A stretch of DNA of 13,798 bases from Clostridia bacterium (GTDB taxonomy: Bacteria > Bacillota_A > Clostridia > Oscillospirales > CAG-272). Shown here one piece after another: positions 7,033 through 12,907 of this stretch. The stretch is from NCBI GenBank assembly GCA_017454075.1, contig JAFTDQ010000003.1, positions 1 to 13,798 of the forward strand, given 5' to 3'. Both the position numbers and the translations under genes were made by a program. How positions within the stretch are numbered: position 1 is the first letter of the stretch; each line of letters begins with the position of its first letter. The notes beneath the pieces were generated by a model. The model was not told the origin of the DNA and made no database searches. It saw nothing but the letters and a program-made list of their open reading frames with translations.

Positions 7033-8760
7033 TCACTCCTTTCCCGTCTGCGAGAGGCATATCTCGCGGTATTCGTCGTTGCCGGCAAACAGCTCGTCGT
7101 GAGTGCCGACGCCGGTTATAACGCCGTCGTTCATCACGGCGATGAGGTCGGCGTCGCGCACCGAGCTTATCCGCTGGGCGATTATGATCTTGGTGGAACC
7201 GCCGAGCTCTTCGAGGAAGGCGCGGCGTATCTGCGCCTCGGTCGCCGTGTCGACCGCCGAGGTGCTGTCGTCGAGAATGAGTATCTTCGGCTTTTTAAGC
7301 AGGGCGCGCGCGATGCAGAGCCGCTGCTTCTGCCCTCCCGAGACGTTTTTCCCTCCCTGCTCTATCACCGTGTCGTATCCGTCGGTAAATGAACTCACGA
7401 ACTTGTCTGCCTGCGCGTACCCCGCGGCTTCGCGTATCTCTTCGTCGGTCGCGTCGCCGTCTCCCCATCTGAGGTTTTCGGCGACTGTACCCGAAAACAG
7501 GCTGTTTTTCTGCAGTACCATGCCGACGCCCTCGCGGAGATTCCTGAGAGTATAATCCCTCACGTCCCTTCCGTCGATAAGTATCTTCCCCGAATCGGCG
7601 TCGTAAAGCCGGGGAATAAGCGAGACGAGCGTCGTCTTTCCGCAGCCCGTCGAGCCGATTATCCCGACGGTCGAGCCCGCCGGTATCTTTATGCTGACGT
7701 CGTTCAGCACGGGGTCGGGGCTGTCCTTGTAATATCTGAAGCTCACGTGACGGAGCTCGATCTCGCCTTTTTCGACGGTGAGCGTCGGGTCGGCGTTCTC
7801 TCCGTCCTCGATGTCGACCTTTTCGTCAAGGACCTCGGCGATACGCCTGGCCGATGCGAAGGTCCTCGAGCTGCTTATCAGCATGAAGGTTATCATCACA
7901 AGAGAAGACAGTATCTGCGTCACGTAGGTTATGAACGCCGAAAGGTCGCCGACGGGCATGTCGCCCCTCAGCACTATCGGACCGCCGATGAGAATAACGG
8001 CGATTATCGTCGCGTTCATTATAACCGTCATGACCGGCTGCATGAATATCATGACCCTCATGGCGGAAAGGCCGGCCTTTTTGAGTTCACCGTTCACTCG
8101 GCCGAACTTGGCGGTCTCGAAGTCCTCGCGCACGAAGCTCTTTACCACCCGGACGTTCGTCACGTTCTCGCGGACAGTCGAGTTCAGCCCGTCGATCTTT
8201 TCCTGCATGCGCGAAAATCTCGGAAATCCGACGAATATGATCCCGCCGACCGTCAGGAGCATGACGGGAATGCTCACGGCGAACACCGTCGAGAGCGACG
8301 GGCGGATCGTGATCGCCATGACGAGCGCGGCGATCATCATGCCCGGCGAACGCAGCATCATGCGGAGCATCATGTTTATGAAGTTCTGCAGCTGCGTGAC
8401 GTCGTTCGTCAGTCTCGTGACGAGACTCCCGGTCGAGAACCGGTCGATGTCTGCGAAGGAATAGGATTGTATCTTCCCGTAAACGTCGGCCCTCAGGTCC
8501 GCGGCAAAATTCACCGAGGCCTTTGCGCCGAAATAGGCGCCTCCGACGCCTCCCGCCATCATGAGAAGCGCACAGAGGATCATGAGACCCATTATCAGAA
8601 GACTCCCGGGGACGGTGAGGACCCCGTCGTTCGCCCTGTTTATCACCTCGGCGAGGAGACGGGGCATGATTACCTCCCCGACGACCTCGACTATCATGCA
8701 GAGCGGACCGAATATAAAGTACGGAAGATACGGTTTTACGTATTTCAGCCAGCGTTTCAT
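7033..8760 (-). CDS. ABC exporter half-transporter, degenerate-site partner
   Basis: A 575-residue membrane-plus-ATPase protein, first gene of the exporter pair. Motifs: Walker A GSTGCGKTT (369-377), Q417, an intact signature VSGGQ (473-477), and Walker B ILILDD (493-498). Aspartate (D498) stands where the catalytic glutamate is expected, and the switch histidine is glutamine (Q529 in IAQR). Its own ATP site should hydrolyse poorly, while its good signature completes the partner's site. This is the known division of labour in heterodimeric exporters. Its stop lies five bases before the partner's start, and the AAAGGAG site for the partner overlaps its last codons. A TATAAT at 8812-8807 lies upstream; the -35 is poor. 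The ribosome binding site is weak (GGGAAA) and next to a GC palindrome. Confidence 0.92.
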   Translation of the reverse strand: MKRWLKYVKPYLPYFIFGPLCMIVEVVGEVIMPRLLAEVINRANDGVLTVPGSLLIMGLMILCALLMMAGGVGGAYFGAKASVNFAADLRADVYGKIQSYSFADIDRFSTGSLVTRLTNDVTQLQNFINMMLRMMLRSPGMMIAALVMAITIRPSLSTVFAVSIPVMLLTVGGIIFVGFPRFSRMQEKIDGLNSTVRENVTNVRVVKSFVREDFETAKFGRVNGELKKAGLSAMRVMIFMQPVMTVIMNATIIAVILIGGPIVLRGDMPVGDLSAFITYVTQILSSLVMITFMLISSSRTFASARRIAEVLDEKVDIEDGENADPTLTVEKGEIELRHVSFRYYKDSPDPVLNDVSIKIPAGSTVGIIGSTGCGKTTLVSLIPRLYDADSGKILIDGRDVRDYTLRNLREGVGMVLQKNSLFSGTVAENLRWGDGDATDEEIREAAGYAQADKFVSSFTDGYDTVIEQGGKNVSGGQKQRLCIARALLKKPKILILDDSTSAVDTATEAQIRRAFLEELGGSTKIIIAQRISSVRDADLIAVMNDGVITGVGTHDELFAGNDEYREICLSQTGKE

Positions 8761-8767
8761 CTGTTTC

Positions 8768-8781
8768 CCGGCCGCGGCCGG
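8768..8781. repeat. GC palindrome in the leader of the ABC exporter operon
   Basis: CCGGCCGCGGCCGG is a perfect 14-base palindrome that ends eight bases before the ATG at 8760. In RNA it could fold as a 5-bp stem with a CGCG loop next to the start site; as DNA it could bind a dimeric regulator. Either role is inference. Confidence 0.45.
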
Positions 8782-8806
8782 ACGCCTTTCTGGTTTCTTT
8801 CTTTTT

Positions 8807-8835
8807 ATTATACTATCGTCGGTATTTTTTCAGGT
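8807..8835 (-). promoter_or_regulatory. Probable promoter of the ABC exporter pair
   Basis: A perfect TATAAT on the minus strand (8812-8807), 47 bases ahead of the start codon. At 17 bases spacing the -35 would be ACCTGA (8835-8830), a poor match, so an activator or weak expression is possible. It lies just downstream of the terminator of the preceding minus-strand gene, giving the pair its own transcription unit. Confidence 0.5.
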
Positions 8836-8849
8836 TAACAAAATGTTAA
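8835..8849. repeat. TTAACA/TGTTAA inverted repeat next to the exporter promoter
   Basis: TTAACA (8835-8840), three A, then TGTTAA (8844-8849). It abuts the presumed -35 region of the exporter promoter, so it could be an operator. It also touches the T-run of the upstream terminator, so part of the signal may be accidental. Confidence 0.35.
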
Positions 8850-8876
8850 AAAACCCGCTCTCGGAGCGGGTTTTTT
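8848..8876 (-). terminator. Terminator of the small conserved gene at 8891-9457
   Basis: A 7-bp GC stem (CCCGCTC 8854-8860 with GAGCGGG 8864-8870, loop TCG) flanked by six A on one side and six T on the other, so it reads as an intrinsic terminator on both strands. Only the minus strand has a gene running into it, 15 bases after that gene's stop. Confidence 0.88.
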
Positions 8877-8890
8877 ACTGTTTTCGGGGA

Positions 8891-9457
8891 TTATGCCCAG
8901 GGATTTGCTTCCTTTGCCGGACGGATGCCCATGTAAAGGCCGGCGTCCTGGAAGATGAACCACTCGCCGGTCGAGGCCTTTTTGCGGAGGGTGACCGGTC
9001 TGTCGTTGTCGGCTCCGCCCGAATGGACGAAGAGCGTGAGATAACCCTGATCGTACTGATCCTTGCTGTGAGCGCCGAGGGAGACCTTGATCACGCCGGG
9101 CTCGTTCGGAGTATAGTTGTTTTCGGGAGTTGCGCCCTCGAAATAAGATCTCGGGAGATACTCGCCGTTTGCCATTACTCTGTCGTTAAGGAAAGAGATA
9201 TCCTGAGCGGAGAGCGGGCTCGGACCCTTGAGGAAATTGTAGATCTCCTTGCCGGCTTCCTTGTCGACCGTGTAAACGTTATACGCGATGATGGTCATGG
9301 CGACCACGTTAGCGGGAACGGTGAGATCGCAGATGCTGAGTTTCTTGAGCTCCTCGAGCGACGCCGGGATGGTGTCGATCCTGACCTCTGTGGTGTTGTT
9401 TGTTACGGCGTCGACAACTGCCTTTGCCTTTGCCTTGAGCGAATCGAAAAGTGACAT
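8891..9457 (-). CDS. Conserved Firmicutes protein of unknown function (DUF6935-like)
   Basis: A 188-residue soluble protein with no signal peptide or membrane helix. It starts MSLFDSLKAKAKAVVDAV and has GPSPLSAQDISFLNDR, YFEGATPENNYTPNEPG and a tryptophan-rich end GEWFIFQ...NPWA. I recall this pattern from a widespread, uncharacterised family in gut Firmicutes, which I believe is called DUF6935; the name is from memory. Family members I recall have the same short helical N-terminus followed by this compact domain, so it looks complete. The start at 9457 rests on AAAGGAGG (9466-9473) eight bases upstream; the frame is open for 22 more codons, but these cover the promoter. It has its own promoter and terminator, so it is a single-gene unit. 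No function is assigned. Confidence 0.8.
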   Translation of the reverse strand: MSLFDSLKAKAKAVVDAVTNNTTEVRIDTIPASLEELKKLSICDLTVPANVVAMTIIAYNVYTVDKEAGKEIYNFLKGPSPLSAQDISFLNDRVMANGEYLPRSYFEGATPENNYTPNEPGVIKVSLGAHSKDQYDQGYLTLFVHSGGADNDRPVTLRKKASTGEWFIFQDAGLYMGIRPAKEANPWA

Positions 9458-9465
9458 ATCAAGTG

Positions 9466-9473
9466 CCTCCTTT
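9466..9473 (-). promoter_or_regulatory. Ribosome binding site fixing the 9457 start
   Basis: AAAGGAGG on the minus strand, eight bases before the ATG at 9457. It decides between this start and an ATG 22 codons further upstream. Confidence 0.85.
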
Positions 9474-9494
9474 TTAATTTGGTTTGCTTTTGTT

Positions 9495-9523
9495 ATTATA
9501 TCATAACCGCGGGCGGATTGCAA
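9495..9523 (-). promoter_or_regulatory. Promoter of the DUF6935-like gene
   Basis: TTGCAA (9523-9518), 17-base spacer, perfect TATAAT (9500-9495) on the minus strand, 38 bases from the start codon. The upstream plsC gene ends only about 20 bases away with no clear terminator, so read-through from plsC may add to expression. Confidence 0.75.
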
Positions 9524-9543
9524 GGGTCGCGGAGTATTTTTTC

Positions 9544-10416
9544 TTATTTTCCGGAGGGATCGCCGCCGAGGGGATAGTAATCCACCCTTTTCGAGCCGTC
9601 GTACACCGGCGGATACAAGTTTTCGGCGGGGTCGATGCCGGCGAGACGGCAGACCGCGTCGTGCGAGCGGACGATGAGGTCTTCTATCCTCTTGTTCTCG
9701 GGGAGCGTTTCGTCGGGGACAAGCGGCTCGCCTATATTAAGGGTAAAAAGCGCCGTCTGGCGGAATATCCTGCGCCTTATCCAACCCGGCTTCCGGTAGC
9801 TGAACCCAAGGGGCACGAGCGGCCGCCCGCATTTCACGGCGAAATAGGCGGCGCCGCTCTTGAACGGCCTTATCGGGCGGTAGTACTCCCACATGCTCCC
9901 CTCGGCGTAGACGTGTATCCATCCGCCGCCCGTGACGAGCTTTTTCACGGCGGAGATCATTGCGATCGACGCCCTGACGTCCCCTTCCGGCACGGGAACG
10001 CCGCCGACCAGGCGGATGAGCGTCCCGTTTTCGCCCCTTATGTTCTTCGCCCAGGCGAGGATGTTCGTACGGAACGGCCGCACCGCGTACATGATCGCCA
10101 TATAGTCCCACAGGTGAACGTGGTTGGCGCACGAGACCGCCCCGCCCTTCAGGAGCTCGCGGTTCTTTTTAATGTTCTCACGGCCGAGAACTCTCAGTCC
10201 GAGGCGGACCCTCATCACGAGGAACGCGAAAACGTCGAGCGCAAGGCGGGCGAGCCCGCGTTTCAGCTTCCCCGCCCCCGACTCGTCGACGTAGGGATAG
10301 TTTTTGTCGAGCACCGTGCCGTTGTTTTTCTTTACGACGAGATAGTGCGATCCCGTGTCCTCCGGGAAGGGGTATTTTGTCGGTTTCGGATCGAAATCAG
10401 CCGGAAGCTTTTTCAT
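9544..10416 (-). CDS. plsC: 1-acylglycerol-3-phosphate acyltransferase family protein
   Basis: A 290-residue PlsC-family enzyme, likely adding an acyl chain to lysophosphatidic acid in membrane phospholipid synthesis. The acyltransferase signature is clear: NHVHLWD (98-104, the NHx4D catalytic block), the glycerol-phosphate block as AEGSMWE (171-177, where EGTRS is usual), and block IV PLVPLGF (199-205). The divergent EGSMWE block means the exact acceptor is uncertain; other lysophospholipids are possible. A 50-residue polar extension precedes a moderately hydrophobic helix at about 55-75 that may sit in the membrane. The ribosome binding site is gagga (10421-10425). It is driven by a near-consensus promoter at 10481-10453 that diverges from the RNA gene promoter. 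Confidence 0.87.
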   Translation of the reverse strand: MKKLPADFDPKPTKYPFPEDTGSHYLVVKKNNGTVLDKNYPYVDESGAGKLKRGLARLALDVFAFLVMRVRLGLRVLGRENIKKNRELLKGGAVSCANHVHLWDYMAIMYAVRPFRTNILAWAKNIRGENGTLIRLVGGVPVPEGDVRASIAMISAVKKLVTGGGWIHVYAEGSMWEYYRPIRPFKSGAAYFAVKCGRPLVPLGFSYRKPGWIRRRIFRQTALFTLNIGEPLVPDETLPENKRIEDLIVRSHDAVCRLAGIDPAENLYPPVYDGSKRVDYYPLGGDPSGK

Positions 10417-10452
10417 TTTGTCCTCACGCCCCGTTCTTTTATCATCTCCCGT

Positions 10453-10481
10453 ATTATATCACATTATTCCGCGTCGGTCAA
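10453..10481 (-). promoter_or_regulatory. Promoter of plsC
   Basis: TTGACC (10481-10476), exactly 17 bases, TATAAT (10458-10453) on the minus strand. Its -35 box is ten bases from the -35 box of the divergent plus-strand promoter, so the two face away from each other and could compete for polymerase or share a regulator. Confidence 0.85.
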
Positions 10482-10491
10482 GAAAAAAGGC

Positions 10492-10520
10492 TTGACATCT
10501 CCGTAATTACTTGGTATAAT
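10492..10520 (+). promoter_or_regulatory. Consensus promoter of the RNA gene
   Basis: TTGACA (10492-10497), 17-base spacer, TATAAT (10515-10520): all twelve bases match the sigma-A consensus. The expected start is near 10526-10528, exactly where the long closing helix of the RNA begins. Confidence 0.92.
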
Positions 10521-10525
10521 AAACG

Positions 10526-10738
10526 CGCCAAACAAACCGAATATGATGAAGCATGGGCGCTTTTTTCTTTTTTTGAGAGCAAAGCACGTTTTTTGTGTGC
10601 AGTTATCCCGAATTTGACAAAACGCGAATTCCCACAGATGACTGCACGGAAAAACTATGCTTCATTACGGTTTGTTTGGCGACGACCGGGAATTGCGTTT
10701 TTGTGCGTCGGTTCCGGCCGGCGCACTTTTTGTTTTGT
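10526..10738 (+). ncRNA. Structured non-coding RNA, possibly 6S-like
   Basis: This transcript has its own consensus promoter and terminator but no credible reading frame. Bases 10526-10539 (CGCCAAACAAACCG) pair perfectly with 10668-10681, and 10546-10554 (ATGAAGCAT) pair with 10657-10665, giving a closing helix of 14 plus 9 bp with a small asymmetric loop. Inside, GTGCAGTTATC (10597-10607) pairs with GATGACTGCAC (10637-10647), and GTTTTT pairs with AAAAAC just outside it, forming a long apical hairpin. The remaining unpaired part is a 5' bulge with two T-runs (10561-10574). A long rod with an internal bubble and an apical hairpin resembles 6S RNA, which mimics an open promoter and sequesters RNA polymerase. 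The one-sided bubble does not fit well, so the 6S call is tentative. It could instead be the leader of the lipoprotein gene 50 bases downstream. Confidence 0.6.
10703..10736 (+). terminator. Terminator of the RNA gene
   Basis: GTGCGTCGG (10703-10711) pairs with CCGGCGCAC (10718-10726) with one G-T pair, a 6-base loop, then TTTTTGTTTT. It would stop the RNA before the lipoprotein gene, or act as an attenuator for it. Confidence 0.85.
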
Positions 10739-10745
10739 AAAAACT

Positions 10746-10764
10746 ATCCGGATTATATCCGGAT
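10746..10764 (+). repeat. Doubled ATCCGGAT palindrome before the lipoprotein gene
   Basis: ATCCGGAT at 10746-10753 and again at 10757-10764, separated by TAT. Each copy is self-complementary, so together they form an 8-bp hairpin with a very tight loop or two half-sites for a regulator. The pair lies 12 bases ahead of the AAGGAG ribosome binding site (10776-10781). There is no good promoter between the RNA terminator and the start codon. Confidence 0.45.
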
Positions 10765-10789
10765 CGAAAAAACTCAAGGAGAAAAATAA

Positions 10790-12712
10790 ATGAAAAAAAA
10801 TTTGTCACTCATACTGGCTGTTATTATGGTGCTCGGCGTGCTCGCCGGGTGCGCCGAACATGTTCATTTTTTTGGAGAGTGGACAACTATAAAAAAGCCG
10901 ACATGCATCGAAAGCGGTTTGCGTGAGAGATATTGTTCATGCGGTGAAAAGCAACAGCAAATAATTCAAGCGGACGGACATGTCATGGTTGAGGGAGTTT
11001 GTTCAGTATGCGGATATAGCGAAAAGCACTTCCACAAAGTCGGAAGTGACTGGTATAGTGATGAAGCGCATCATTGGCGTATTTGTGAAGAATGTGGTGA
11101 CAAAGCCGAAGAAGGTGCCCATTCTTTCGGCGAATGGAAAATAACTAAGAACGCAACAGAACAGCAAGAAGGAGAAAAAAAGCGACAGTGTACGATGTGT
11201 AAATATGAGCAAACTGAAATAATTGCCGTCCTTTCACACACACATAATTGGTCAAACAAGTGGTCGTCAAACAGCACAAATCATTGGCACGCATGTGCGT
11301 CTTGTCAAGAAAAAAATTCTAACGCAAAACACAGTTTCAGTGATTGGATCATTACAAAAGAAGCGACGACTACTGCAAAAGGGGCAAAATACAGAACATG
11401 TACTGTTTGTGGCTATAAACAAACGGAGTCGATTGCCAAAGTATCTCATACCCATGAATGGGGAAACTGGAACATTATAACTTATCCTACCGAGCAATCT
11501 AACGGGGAAATGTATCATAAGTGTTCAAAATGTGGCGCAACTGAAAATCAGGTATTGCAAGGGGGGAAGATCAATCCAATAAAATCAGATGGAGTAATTC
11601 AGTATGTTGGTTCTTGTTTTTATAACGGATCTATTCTATGCATACCGGAAACATGTAATAATATCCTTGTAGAACACATTGATTTTTTGGAGGCCCCGCC
11701 TAAGGGAATCGAGATTATTATCATTCCTAAAAGCGTTAAAAGCATTGGTGTTTTCCCGGCATACATAGAAGGAGTTGATGGGGTTCGGCAGCCTACGTAC
11801 AGGGGGAGTTTAAAGGAAGTCGTCATTCAAGAAGGAAGTGTATTGACCGAAATATCTTCACATTGTTTTAATGACGCTAGACTACTGGAAAAGATTAACT
11901 TGCCGCAATCACTACGAAAGCTTGGCGAAGGAGCTTTTGAAAATTGCTCCAAGCTTAAAGACATAGGTCAATGGCCGCAATATATAACAAGCGTTCCAGG
12001 GAAAGCATTCGAAAATTGCAGTTCACTTGATGTCTTGTTGCCAAATACAATTACTGCGGTGGGCGCAAATGCATTTGCGGGAACTAGTATAACAAAAATT
12101 AGCTTTAATAGCGTTTATCTTGGTACGTTTGCATTTACCAATTCAAAATTGAAGAGTGTGTACATAAAGCAATTAACAAATCGAAATGGCGATAACACCT
12201 CATGTCAATTTTCTAATTGCAATGCTTTGGAAGAGATTGTTATAAACGAACTTGAGACGATACCACGTAGATTTTTATCAGACTGCAGTAATTTAAAAAA
12301 AGCAGAACTGTCAAAGGACTTCAAAAATAAGCGAATAACAATTGGAGACTATGCATTCCAAAATTGTTCAAACTTGATTTCAATCATTACTTCCGAAGAG
12401 ATTTGGATAAGGGCTTACGCATTTGCTGGATGTCTCAGTCTGGAAAAAATTGAGATCCGCTACTTTGCTGGTTATATTCCAAACAATTGCTTTTCTGGAT
12501 GCGCAAAGTTATCGAGCGTAACGTTTGAACGTTGGAATGGTAGTAGGGCTGTTGGAACAACTGCTTTTTTGAACTGTAAAAATCTTTCGAATATCACTGT
12601 GCCAATCTCGGTGAGCGAGTGGAACAAAATGACAAAAGGAGACAATTGGGATTATGGTACCGGCAGTTACATTGTTCACTGCTCTGACGGTGATGTTGTT
12701 AAAACCGGCTAA
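10790..12712 (+). CDS. Lipoprotein with CxxC repeats and BspA-like leucine-rich repeats
   Basis: A 640-residue exported lipoprotein. The signal is a basic start, a hydrophobic core and the lipobox LAGC, with C21 as the lipidated cysteine. Residues about 25-255 hold cysteine pairs (CSC 49-51, then CxxC at 71, 99, 134, 169, 204 and 245). Several lie in a repeated unit: H-S-F-x-x-W, a T/E-rich linker, then CTxCxYxQTExIA. Such units occur in surface proteins of gut Firmicutes, and the CxxC pairs suggest metal binding or disulphides. Residues about 285-620 are leucine-rich repeats of the LRR_5/BspA type (GEGAFENCSKL, PGKAFENCSSL, GDYAFQNCSNL, YAFAGCLSLEKIEI), known elsewhere in adhesion. The end, SEWNKMTKGDNWDYG...VHCSDGD, is a common finish for such proteins. 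The site AAGGAG is eight bases upstream. Base use is clearly AT-richer than in genes 338-10416, suggesting horizontal gain. Confidence 0.87.
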   Translation: MKKNLSLILAVIMVLGVLAGCAEHVHFFGEWTTIKKPTCIESGLRERYCSCGEKQQQIIQADGHVMVEGVCSVCGYSEKHFHKVGSDWYSDEAHHWRICEECGDKAEEGAHSFGEWKITKNATEQQEGEKKRQCTMCKYEQTEIIAVLSHTHNWSNKWSSNSTNHWHACASCQEKNSNAKHSFSDWIITKEATTTAKGAKYRTCTVCGYKQTESIAKVSHTHEWGNWNIITYPTEQSNGEMYHKCSKCGATENQVLQGGKINPIKSDGVIQYVGSCFYNGSILCIPETCNNILVEHIDFLEAPPKGIEIIIIPKSVKSIGVFPAYIEGVDGVRQPTYRGSLKEVVIQEGSVLTEISSHCFNDARLLEKINLPQSLRKLGEGAFENCSKLKDIGQWPQYITSVPGKAFENCSSLDVLLPNTITAVGANAFAGTSITKISFNSVYLGTFAFTNSKLKSVYIKQLTNRNGDNTSCQFSNCNALEEIVINELETIPRRFLSDCSNLKKAELSKDFKNKRITIGDYAFQNCSNLISIITSEEIWIRAYAFAGCLSLEKIEIRYFAGYIPNNCFSGCAKLSSVTFERWNGSRAVGTTAFLNCKNLSNITVPISVSEWNKMTKGDNWDYGTGSYIVHCSDGDVVKTG

Positions 12713-12738
12713 AAAAAGAGACAAAAAAGTGTGAAAAA

Positions 12739-12851
12739 GCGGAAAGATCCGCCAGGATGAGATCCAAGAGATGTTGGTCGGATTGAAGGCATTACCGTCG
12801 CCTCAACTAGTCTCGACGTCATCCCGGCTTTGGTAATGCGGCTCGGCGGAT
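12739..12851 (+). other. Structured intergenic segment, candidate RNA element
   Basis: The 195-base gap between the lipoprotein and the next gene holds nested inverted repeats. The outer pair is ATCCGCC (12747-12753) with GGCGGAT (12845-12851), and the inner pair is GCATTACC (12789-12796) with GGTAATGC (12832-12839). There are small local hairpins GGAT-GAG-ATCC (12755-12765) and GTCG/CGAC inside the inner loop. GCGGA/TCCGC (12739-12752) could compete with the outer stem. It is GC-richer than the flanking genes and carries no useful reading frame. It could be a leader element for the gene at 12908, a small RNA or a decayed mobile fragment; I cannot match it to a known riboswitch. Confidence 0.35.
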
Positions 12852-12853
12852 GA

Positions 12854-12882
12854 TTGCCTTATGGAATAAAACAATTTACATT
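12854..12882 (+). promoter_or_regulatory. Weak candidate promoter for the gene at 12908
   Basis: TTGCCT (12854-12859), 17-base spacer, TACATT (12877-12882), each matching four of six consensus bases. It lies just after the structured segment. If real, that segment would not be part of the transcript; if not, the gene may be read from the lipoprotein promoter. Confidence 0.3.
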
Positions 12883-12907
12883 TCACAAATAGAACGAGGA
12901 CAAAACA

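Noticed and set aside
7028..7060. Upstream start for the second ABC subunit
   Set aside because: That start would lie inside the first subunit gene without a ribosome binding site, while the ATG at 7027 has AAAGGAG at ideal distance.
7747..8838. Long plus-strand open frame (363 codons) opposite the ABC exporter gene
   Set aside because: It is the complement of a gene with full ABC motifs; the product is a low-complexity mix of H, R, D and E with no domain, typical of an antisense shadow in GC-rich DNA.
9484..10506. Plus-strand open frame (340 codons) opposite plsC
   Set aside because: Overlaps promoters on both ends and the plsC catalytic motifs lie on the other strand; the composition is that of an antisense frame.
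10526..10681. Retron-type RNA (inverted ends a1/a2)
   Set aside because: The long end pairing recalls retron RNAs, but no reverse transcriptase gene is present in the window; the next gene is a lipoprotein.
10377..10793. Plus-strand open frame across the RNA gene
   Set aside because: It starts inside plsC on the opposite strand, runs through two promoters, the long inverted repeat and a terminator, and has no ribosome binding site.
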